Below, piece after piece: positions 1-5,354 of a stretch of 11,396 nt of DNA. This DNA is from JAZKJD01 sp040384585 (lineage in GTDB: Bacteria; Pseudomonadota; Gammaproteobacteria; Diplorickettsiales; Diplorickettsiaceae), in NCBI GenBank assembly GCA_040384585.1, contig JAZKJD010000022.1, positions 1-11,396 on the forward strand. The letters run 5' to 3'. Numbering within the stretch: the first letter of the stretch is position 1; each line of letters opens with the position of its first letter. A model generated the notes under the pieces. That model was not told where the DNA came from, made no database searches, and was given only the letters and a program-made list of their open reading frames with translations. Made by a program: the position numbers and the translations under genes.

Positions 1-40
1 GCCTCACTAACGTTTCGGCCTCGCCATGACGAGCTATTTT
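1..40 (-). repeat. Possible edge of a dispersed palindromic repeat
   Basis: On the minus strand this stretch reads CGTCATGGCGAG followed by GCCGAAACG. This resembles the CGTCATTGCGAG-type intergenic repeats found in several intracellular and environmental proteobacteria. A short inverted repeat (CTCG at 20-23, CGAG at 30-33) sits in it. The frame running into it from the window edge stops at 64-66 and looks non-coding. The assignment rests on resemblance alone and on one copy, so it is weak. Bases 41-152 are AT-rich leader without a clear gene. Confidence 0.3.
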
Positions 41-152
41 TATTTTTTGTAGCGTGCAAAGAATAGCTAATAATAAATTTATGATTTAATTTTACCTTAA
101 GTATTATCATTTAGCATATATCTATATCGTGTTAAAAGAGGTTGATGCTGCC

Positions 153-1529
153 ATGTCGAACAATAACGGTGATCTATTTACCAACTTATTTTCGCTCACA
201 CTCGAAGCTCATTTAGGTGAAAAAAAAAATGCAGAGCAACTTGGAAAAATACAGACGAGTAAAGAGGAAGTTTTCCCATTCCAGGACATAGGTGAAGTCG
301 GCGTTGTCAATGCAAGAGGTGACGGCAATTGTGGCCCTAGAGCGATCATACAGTCTTTACTCCTCCAAGGTGTTCTTCATAACAAAAAGGAATTTGTTAT
401 TGATTTTATCAAGGGGATTGTTACTAGAGTAAAAGAAAAAACGCTTAACAAATATCGCGAAAATAAAGGTAAATATGAACTTGATGGATTTTATAAATTA
501 GATCAACCAAATTATTTTCCTACATTTATTGGTCAATATCAAAAGTTAACTACTGAACGAGAAATCATCGATTTTTTCAAGCTATATTTGCCAAAGGTTA
601 TTACAGAAGAAAATAATCCAACAGCTGCGCTACCTCCAGATAAGGAAGTGGAAAAGAGAATAGATTTCTTAACCAGATCGAACAGTATGACAACCGAGGA
701 GGAAGCAGAACTGAATACGCTTCTGGAGCGGGAAGCTCCTTCTGCAAATAACAGTCCGGTTAATGATGAGATCATTTACTTCTTTAGTGCATGCTTAAGA
801 CAAGATGCGTCTCATTTTCTCGATCCGATAGAAAATATAGAGTTAGTTAAAAAGGACCCAGATCTAGTGGGATTAAATAAAGATTTAGACATTGGAACCA
901 TTATTCCCTATCTTCAGGGTCATAAGATTGCATTAGAACTCTGTAAGGCTAATGAAAATAAAGTTGAAGATAGTGTAGGTCAAGAAGTTAGTTCTTTTGA
1001 TAAATTTGTAAAGGATAACTATTATATTGGTGAAGCTGAGCTTGAGATTAATATCCTATGGTACCATAATCATTATAGTGTTCTGCTATTTGAAAATGAA
1101 GTAAAAAATTATGCATCGAAGAATGCTCCCGATTGTTCGAAGGATGAGGAAATTGCAAGAAAGCTGCAAATCGAAGAAGATGAGGAAATTGCAAAGAAAT
1201 TTCAGATTGAAGAGATTAAATCTTTTGTAGAGGCAATGAAGGATAAGACTTTTGTAGAACAAATGAAGGATAAGTCTTTTGCAAGACAATACGAAAAAAA
1301 TGAAGTTTCTCAAGACTTTTTGCAACTGCAGGTACTCCAGATATTGATTGAAATGATCAAAGGCTTTTTTAAAAAAACTACACTAGAATCCTCAGTCGAA
1401 GAACTTACGAAGAAGATAGAAAAAACCGGATATTCCCCTGCTTTTTTCTCTGCTATCTCCAACAACAACTCTATACCGGAAAATGGGAATCAGAAAATTG
1501 AGTCAAATTTTATCAGATCTGGTGCTTAA
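153..1529 (+). CDS. OTU-type cysteine protease (putative deubiquitinase, candidate secreted effector)
   Basis: The 458-aa product carries an OTU cysteine-protease signature, Gly-Asp-Gly-Asn-Cys-Gly-Pro-Arg-Ala, with the likely nucleophile at Cys60 and Asp57 ahead of it. A second block, WYHNHYSVLLF at about residues 303-313, matches the OTU histidine strand; His307 is the best candidate for the catalytic base. OTU enzymes cleave ubiquitin chains. In intracellular bacteria they are usually secreted to act on host ubiquitin, and that role is inferred here. The 247 residues between Cys and His exceed a minimal OTU core, so an insertion is likely. The tail (about 331-382) has two 12-residue repeats beginning DEEIA and three 9-residue repeats, probably helical. 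No signal peptide or membrane segment is seen. The frame opens at a GTG at 129, but ATG 153 is preferred because AAGAGG lies 11 bases before it and GTG has no such site. The fold call is firm; substrate and secretion are not shown. Confidence 0.8.
   Translation: MSNNNGDLFTNLFSLTLEAHLGEKKNAEQLGKIQTSKEEVFPFQDIGEVGVVNARGDGNCGPRAIIQSLLLQGVLHNKKEFVIDFIKGIVTRVKEKTLNKYRENKGKYELDGFYKLDQPNYFPTFIGQYQKLTTEREIIDFFKLYLPKVITEENNPTAALPPDKEVEKRIDFLTRSNSMTTEEEAELNTLLEREAPSANNSPVNDEIIYFFSACLRQDASHFLDPIENIELVKKDPDLVGLNKDLDIGTIIPYLQGHKIALELCKANENKVEDSVGQEVSSFDKFVKDNYYIGEAELEINILWYHNHYSVLLFENEVKNYASKNAPDCSKDEEIARKLQIEEDEEIAKKFQIEEIKSFVEAMKDKTFVEQMKDKSFARQYEKNEVSQDFLQLQVLQILIEMIKGFFKKTTLESSVEELTKKIEKTGYSPAFFSAISNNNSIPENGNQKIESNFIRSGA
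1143..1214 (+). repeat. Tandem 36-bp in-gene repeat (2 copies) encoding MIU-like helices
   Basis: Two adjacent 12-codon units encode DEEIARKLQIEE and DEEIAKKFQIEE (residues 331-354 of the OTU protein). The pattern, acidic-acidic-x-Leu/Ile-Ala-x-x-hydrophobic-Gln-x-acidic-acidic, resembles the inverted ubiquitin-interacting motif (MIU) of eukaryotic ubiquitin-binding proteins. The duplication is plain in both DNA and protein; ubiquitin binding is inference. Confidence 0.75.
1218..1298 (+). repeat. Tandem 27-bp in-gene repeat (3 units, third diverged)
   Basis: Directly after the 12-residue repeats, three 9-codon units encode KSFVEAMKD, KTFVEQMKD and KSFARQYEK (residues 356-382). The first two are nearly identical and the third keeps only the Lys-Ser-Phe start and a Gln. 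Phe, Val/Ala and Met/Tyr recur at fixed spacing, suggesting amphipathic helix. No function is recognised. Confidence 0.7.
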
Positions 1530-1843
1530 GGCCCTCACACCACGGGATTTTCCGGATCGCTTTGACAGTAATATATCGTAGCTCCTTCTAACTAATACCG
1601 TTATTTCCCTATTCAATGACGGTAACCCATAAACAGTGCCTCTAGAGGCATAACCGCCCTCTACCACACCTAGTTTTAGCAAAATAATCCTTCAGCTGAG
1701 AACAAGAATACCAGTAGGTTTGTGATTGTGATGGATAATATTCACAAAATAGGATAAAAATAAGGGCTCTGCCTATAATTGAGAGAAGGATCAGTATGCC
1801 ATAGGGTGAAAAGGACAATAAAAATTTTTTAGAGAATGCCTTT
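1530..1843. other. 314-base intergenic region with palindromes, no convincing gene
   Basis: No plausible + strand gene is seen. It holds a perfect 14-bp palindrome TGCCTCTAGAGGCA at 1637-1650 and an inverted pair TACCGT/ACGGTA at about 1597-1625. A TATAAT hexamer at 1774-1779 lies 64 bases upstream of the next gene but has no recognisable -35 box at normal spacing. On the minus strand a 59-codon frame (TTG at 1682 to stop at 1503) is open, with AAGGA before the TTG. It overlaps the end of the OTU gene and I do not recognise its product, so it is not called as a gene. Confidence 0.5.
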
Positions 1844-2746
1844 GTGAACGATAAAAAAAATAAAAAAACATCCGCTGTAAAGGCTTGTTTCAGAGCAATA
1901 CGGCCTTGTCATGTTGCAAAAAATTTTTTATTGTTTATCCCCCTTTTAGTAGGGCACCACTACTTTAATCTGATTTCTTTAAAAAATAGTCTGATTGGTT
2001 TTCTCATTTTTAGCCTATTAGCGTCTAGCGCCTATCTTATTAATGACCTAATCGATCTCGAAAAAGATAAACAACATAGTGAAAAGCAAAAACGTCCTTT
2101 TGCATCAGGAGAGCTACCACTTAGCGTGGGGTTTCTTCTTGCTCCTTGTCTATTGATAATTGCATTGGGTCTTTCATTCTATTTACCATTTACTTTTTTA
2201 CTCGGCGCTGTAGCGTATTATGCTCTAACCTTACTGTATTCATTTTTTATAAAACAAAAAAAATGGTTAGATATCTTTTTATTAACAATATTATACTGCC
2301 TACGGGTGTTTTCAGGGATGACTCTTGTTGAAAATGGTTATTCTTTATGGTTAATTATTTTTGTTGTATTTCTATTTTTTAGCTTAGCTTTACTTAAGCG
2401 TTATGCAGAGCTCTATCATGCCAAAGTAGAAAATAAGACGTTTATCTTAGGTCGTGCTTACCAGTTAAAAGACAGTGCAAAACTGGTTTTTTTGGGTCAA
2501 GCAAGCGCTTATTTATCCATTTTGACCTTTATTTTTTATATCCATTCCAAAAAAGTTCTTCTTCTTTATAAAAGCCCCTTATTACTTTGGTTGATTTGCC
2601 CTTGTTTATTTATTTGGCTTAAACGATTGTGGCATTTTGCACAACAAGGAAAAATTCACGATGATCCTGTGGTATTTACCGTTATGGATAGTTCAAGTTG
2701 GGTTATTGTAGTAATCATTGCGGCCATTGGATTACTTGCAGTTTAG
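1844..2746 (+). CDS. UbiA-superfamily prenyltransferase, decaprenyl-phosphate phosphoribosyltransferase-like
   Basis: This 300-aa integral membrane protein has UbiA-superfamily marks. An Asp-rich Mg/diphosphate motif NDLIDLEKD spans residues 67-75, followed by KRPFASGEL (83-91). LDIFLLTILYCLRVFSG (142-158) and KRYAEL (185-190) are typical of the subgroup that includes decaprenyl-phosphate 5-phosphoribose synthase. That subgroup transfers phosphoribose from PRPP to a polyprenyl phosphate, whereas UbiA proper prenylates 4-hydroxybenzoate. About eight or nine hydrophobic segments follow a Lys-rich cytoplasmic start. The HAD-like domain fused to some relatives is absent. The start is GTG at 1844: no in-frame ATG lies nearby, and a stop at 1802-1804 closes the frame upstream. 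The ribosome site is weak. The neighbours (OTU protease, bioC) do not define the pathway. The superfamily call is firm, the exact substrate is not; it could feed glycan or lipid assembly. Confidence 0.8.
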   Translation: MNDKKNKKTSAVKACFRAIRPCHVAKNFLLFIPLLVGHHYFNLISLKNSLIGFLIFSLLASSAYLINDLIDLEKDKQHSEKQKRPFASGELPLSVGFLLAPCLLIIALGLSFYLPFTFLLGAVAYYALTLLYSFFIKQKKWLDIFLLTILYCLRVFSGMTLVENGYSLWLIIFVVFLFFSLALLKRYAELYHAKVENKTFILGRAYQLKDSAKLVFLGQASAYLSILTFIFYIHSKKVLLLYKSPLLLWLICPCLFIWLKRLWHFAQQGKIHDDPVVFTVMDSSSWVIVVIIAAIGLLAV

Positions 2747-2749
2747 GAA

Positions 2750-2803
2750 TATACCGCTCGTATTTGAAGATGCGAGTCTTTAAAGATTTGAGCGAGCGGT
2801 ATA
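2750..2803 (+). repeat. Inverted repeat, copy 1 of a 26-nt dispersed motif
   Basis: Perfect 11-bp arms, TATACCGCTCG (2750-2760) and CGAGCGGTATA (2793-2803), flank a 32-base loop. They begin three bases after the prenyltransferase stop. No T-run follows, so this is not a canonical terminator. The left 26 bases (2750-2775) recur on the minus strand at 7944-7969 with one mismatch, marking a dispersed element. Confidence 0.7.
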
Positions 2804-2812
2804 CCCTGTCAC

Positions 2813-2931
2813 ATGACGGGCACAAGCCGCGCTTGCGCACCGTCATCTAAGGAGAGAAATCGCGATTCTCCCCTTGGAAATCCTCATCGCGAAAAGAAAG
2901 TCCTTGAAGTTGCTATTCGCAACTTCAAGGA
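2813..2931 (+). repeat. Cluster of three hairpins upstream of bioC
   Basis: Three inverted repeats follow in line. The first has ATGACGG (2813-2819) pairing with CCGTCAT (2840-2846) and an inner CAAGC/GCTTG stem. The second has GAGAA (2854-2858) pairing with TTCTC (2866-2870) around TCGCGA. The third is a perfect 13-bp stem, TCCTTGAAGTTGC (2901-2913) with GCAACTTCAAGGA (2919-2931) and a 5-base loop. None is followed by a T-tract. The segment is locally richer in GC than its flanks. It stays open in the bioC frame, which produces a misleading upstream start. Confidence 0.7.
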
Positions 2932-2947
2932 TAATGGGTATATTGAT

Positions 2948-3832
2948 ATGTTAAATCAGCTAGATGAAAAGAAAATCGTTTTTCGTTTCAATAAAGCAGC
3001 GCATACCTATGATAGGGCGGCTGTGTTACAGCGTACCGTAGGAAGCGCTTTGCTTGAACGTTTACAGGGGATCCGGCTGCAGCCGCAAACTATTTTAGAT
3101 CTAGGCTGCGGTACCGGCCATTTTGTTTCTTTTTTAGAAAAAGTCTATCCATCTGCCGAAACGATTGGTTTTGATAAATCACATGGGATGCTAAAACAAG
3201 CTCAATCCAAGAAAAAAAAAGCTGATTTTTCTAAAATTCATTGGCTAGGTGGTCAAGCAGAGTCATTACCTTTTCGGGATCATAGTTTTGAATTGGTTTA
3301 TTCAAATTTAATGTTGCATTGGAGTGTGGATTTCCAAGAAACATTAAATGAGCTTAGTCGCGTCTTAAAGCCGGGTGGATTATTGTTATTTTCACTAGTA
3401 GGAGCGGATACATTAAAAGAATTGCGTTATTGCTGGTCCCAAGTCGATGATAATCCGCACGTACATATATTCCCTGATATGCATGATTTGGGAGATGCCT
3501 TGCTTCAAACACCGTTTGCCGATCCTGTTATGGATGTGGATTATTTTACTTTGCTGTATTCGGATGCTTTTTCGTTAATGAAAGATCTCAAGGAATTGGG
3601 CATGCAAAATCTTTCTATCGATAGACACCGTGGTTTAACTTCTAAAAAATCCTTACAAAAATTTATTCAAGCGTACGAGGCATTTCGTAATTCATCTGGA
3701 AAGTTACCGGCTACCTGGGAAATTATCTATGGCCATGCTTGGTCTTATCAAGAAGCCCCTAAAAAAACTCAGGATTCAAAAGAAATAAAAATAGCGATTA
3801 ATGAAATTGGCGGGCGTAGAAAAGGCTATTGA
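2948..3832 (+). CDS. bioC: Malonyl-[acyl-carrier protein] O-methyltransferase BioC
   Basis: The 294-aa protein is a class I SAM-dependent methyltransferase. Motif I, ILDLGCGTG, lies at residues 49-57; the family N-terminus (VFRFNKAAHTYDRAAVLQR) is at about 11-29. Further on are a motif II/III region (LPFRDHSFELVYSNLMLHW) and LKPGGLLLFS. BioC methylates the free carboxyl of malonyl-ACP with SAM, disguising it so that fatty-acid synthesis can build the pimeloyl chain for biotin. BioH or an equivalent later removes the methyl group. ATG 2948 is chosen because conserved BioC sequence starts right after it. The same frame runs up to an ATG at 2813, but those 45 codons lie in palindromic repeat and read as filler. 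The ribosome site is weak (AAGGA about 16 bases away). No other biotin genes are in the window, so the gene stands apart from a bio operon here. Confidence 0.88.
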   Translation: MLNQLDEKKIVFRFNKAAHTYDRAAVLQRTVGSALLERLQGIRLQPQTILDLGCGTGHFVSFLEKVYPSAETIGFDKSHGMLKQAQSKKKKADFSKIHWLGGQAESLPFRDHSFELVYSNLMLHWSVDFQETLNELSRVLKPGGLLLFSLVGADTLKELRYCWSQVDDNPHVHIFPDMHDLGDALLQTPFADPVMDVDYFTLLYSDAFSLMKDLKELGMQNLSIDRHRGLTSKKSLQKFIQAYEAFRNSSGKLPATWEIIYGHAWSYQEAPKKTQDSKEIKIAINEIGGRRKGY

Positions 3833-3883
3833 AATAAATAGATTGCTTAAATTCGAATGATACCATTTTTTAAATCAAATACA

Positions 3884-3929
3884 ACTAAATACAATTTTTA
3901 ATTGTATTTAGTATAAAATTCACTATACT
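3884..3929 (+). promoter_or_regulatory. Promoter and palindromic operator of the toxin-antitoxin operon
   Basis: A perfect 13-bp inverted repeat, ACTAAATACAATT (3884-3896) and AATTGTATTTAGT (3900-3912), is separated by three T's. A fair sigma-70 promoter overlaps it: TTGTAT at 3902-3907, a 16-base spacer, and TATACT at 3924-3929. The antitoxin start follows 24 bases after the -10 box, behind GGAGG. Type II antitoxins usually bind such a palindrome to repress their own operon. The palindrome is seen directly; autoregulation is inferred. Confidence 0.65.
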
Positions 3930-3952
3930 GAAATATCTTATGTGGAGGTTAT

Positions 3953-4177
3953 ATGGGCACTACAATTACGCTGGATAATGAACTGGTCAATGCAGCACGG
4001 TCCTATTCAACCGTTGAGAGCCGTTCTGTACCTAAACAAATCGAGCACTGGGCTAAAATAGGAAGAATTGCCGAAGAAAATCCTGATCTTAACTACAGTA
4101 TCATTCGTGATATTTTACTAGGCCTTGGAGATATCAAAATTAATAACGTAGAAGAATATCGCCCTGGCGCTCTATGA
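3953..4177 (+). CDS. ParD-like type II antitoxin
   Basis: This 74-aa protein begins with a short beta strand (GTTITLDNELVNAARSYS) followed by helices. It resembles the ParD-like antitoxin family, in which an N-terminal ribbon-helix-helix-like part binds operator DNA and the C-terminal part wraps the toxin. GGAGG lies 7 bases upstream of the ATG. Its last codons overlap the toxin start by four bases (ATGA), the usual sign of translational coupling in these operons. It should neutralise the RelE-like toxin made by the next gene, and with it repress the palindrome-bearing promoter upstream. The family call rests on N-terminal sequence resemblance and on gene order, which is strong. The specific family name is less certain. 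Confidence 0.78.
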   Translation: MGTTITLDNELVNAARSYSTVESRSVPKQIEHWAKIGRIAEENPDLNYSIIRDILLGLGDIKINNVEEYRPGAL

Positions 4178-4470
4178 AAATTCTTTTGACCCATACTTTC
4201 AAGCGAACCACCAAGAAATTACATCGAAATCAAATTTCTGAACTGGAAAAAGCTATACAGGAGATCCAAAATAATCCCGCTGTTGGTGATACAAAGGTTG
4301 GCGATTTGGCAGGTGTTCGTGTTTATAAATTTCATAAACAGCATCAGCTCATTTTGTTAGCTTATACGCATAATGAGCGAAATAATGAGCTATTTCTGCT
4401 TTCATTTACTCCTCATGAGAATTTCTATAAAAACATGAAAAAATCGAAGTTAATAAAATATCATTTATAG
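4174..4470 (+). CDS. RelE/ParE-superfamily toxin (probable mRNA interferase)
   Basis: The 98-aa product has the RelE-superfamily layout: two N-terminal helices, then strands with GDLAGVRVYKF (residues 43-53), QLILLAY (58-64) and a C-terminal block PHENFYKNMK (80-89). That block matches the His-Glu-Asn-Phe-Tyr signature common in RelE/HigB-like toxins. Such toxins cut mRNA on the ribosome and slow growth when the antitoxin is lost; ParE relatives instead poison gyrase. The signature favours the RelE side. The reading frame overlaps the antitoxin stop by four bases. The protein looks full length and intact, so the pair is probably functional. Such modules stabilise genome regions or respond to stress; which applies here cannot be told. 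Confidence 0.8.
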   Translation: MKILLTHTFKRTTKKLHRNQISELEKAIQEIQNNPAVGDTKVGDLAGVRVYKFHKQHQLILLAYTHNERNNELFLLSFTPHENFYKNMKKSKLIKYHL

Positions 4471-4566
4471 CGAATTTTCAACATTCATGATACCAACTTG
4501 AATCTGCTTGACGGCTGATAGAGGATTCGGTAGGGTCAAAGCACTATTTCGGAACACTTTCTAGCC

Positions 4567-5193
4567 ATGAAGTCTTTTTATCCATTAACAGCGTTACTCG
4601 TTTTTTTATTACTACCCATCCAAGTTTTGGCGGCGACTTTGGCACCGAATCAACTAGAAAACCTGTTAAATCGCTTACAAAGTTTGCGGGCCAATTTTAC
4701 TCAAACCGTAATGGATGGCAGAGGGCAAATTCTACAAAAAACCAGTGGTCAAATGACCTTGCAACGACCCGGACGCTTCCGCTGGCAAGTCGAACAACCC
4801 AATAGACAATTATTGATCGCAGATGGGAAGCATATTTGGTTTTATGATATTGATTTACAGCAAATTATGATACAAAAACAGCAAATGATGACGGCCAATT
4901 CTCCCGCTGCTTTATTAAGTGATTCACCTAAGAACCTAACAAAGCATTTTACTATCGTGTTTTTAAAAAGTGCTCAGAATTTTTATTTGTTACCTAGAGA
5001 CAAAAATGCATTGTTTCGCTCTATAATATTGGTTTTTCAACAAGACCGATTACGTGAAATGCGCCTGTCGGATAAATTAGGCCAACAGACAGTGATTGAC
5101 TTTTCACAAGTGGAGCTGAACCCCTCTATTAGTCCACAGACTTTTCATTTTATTTTTCCTAAAGATAAAAATATCGAAATTGTAAAAGGTTAA
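4567..5193 (+). CDS. lolA: Outer-membrane lipoprotein carrier protein LolA
   Basis: The 208-aa precursor (E. coli LolA is about 203) starts with a Sec signal peptide: Lys2, a hydrophobic stretch to about residue 18, and a likely cut after Val-Leu-Ala at residue 22 or 23. The mature part has the LolA core: LRANFTQTV, GQMTLQRPGRFRW, and LLIADGKHIWFYD. LolA takes lipoproteins released by the LolCDE ABC transporter, carries them across the periplasm in a hydrophobic cavity, and hands them to LolB in the outer membrane. The ATG at 4567 is supported by the signal peptide, though the ribosome site is poor (GGAA about 12 bases upstream). The 96 bases before it hold no other gene. In many relatives lolA follows ftsK; here a toxin-antitoxin pair precedes it, suggesting insertion or rearrangement. 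Confidence 0.92.
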   Translation: MKSFYPLTALLVFLLLPIQVLAATLAPNQLENLLNRLQSLRANFTQTVMDGRGQILQKTSGQMTLQRPGRFRWQVEQPNRQLLIADGKHIWFYDIDLQQIMIQKQQMMTANSPAALLSDSPKNLTKHFTIVFLKSAQNFYLLPRDKNALFRSIILVFQQDRLREMRLSDKLGQQTVIDFSQVELNPSISPQTFHFIFPKDKNIEIVKG

Positions 5194-5199
5194 AAGCAA

Positions 5200-5354
5200 T
5201 AGACCACTTGCATAACCCAGTGATGGGCTTGAGTTCTTTGAAGACACGCTCTAAACGATAGTCGAGGACCGTAGTTTACATGAGTAAATGAGGACCGTAG
5301 ACTAGCATTTAACGATGAAATCAAGTCTATCACGCAGCTTATGCAAGAGGTCTA
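5200..5354 (+). repeat. 155-bp fold-back element (MITE-like) between lolA and the CDF gene
   Basis: Outer arms TAGACCACTTGCATAA (5200-5215) and TTATGCAAGAGGTCTA (5339-5354) are inverted repeats matching at 15 of 16 positions. Inner arms GTGATGGGCTTGAGTTC (5220-5236) and 5317-5333 match at 14 of 17, with spacers of 4 and 5 bases, so the symmetry continues inward. Near the centre TTTAC (5275-5279) pairs with GTAAA (5284-5288). A direct 11-nt repeat GAGGACCGTAG sits at 5264 and 5290. The element fills almost the whole gap. Its right arm ends on the base before the CDF start codon and contains AAGAGGT, a usable Shine-Dalgarno sequence. Both ends are TA, as with IS630/mariner-type insertions, but no transposase is present. 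Confidence 0.75.

Noticed and set aside
539..775. Minus-strand frame inside the OTU gene
   Set aside because: It is a shadow of the coding strand: Ser-rich, with no ribosome site or family resemblance.
1143..1298. CRISPR-like short repeats
   Set aside because: The repeats are directly adjacent, in frame and inside a gene, with no spacers.
1774..1779. Perfect TATAAT before the prenyltransferase gene
   Set aside because: No -35-like hexamer sits 15-19 bases upstream. In such AT-rich DNA this hexamer is expected by chance, so it is not called as a promoter.
2750..2803. Terminator after the prenyltransferase gene
   Set aside because: The arms are perfect, but the loop is 32 bases and no T-run follows. 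Its recurrence elsewhere fits a repeat better.
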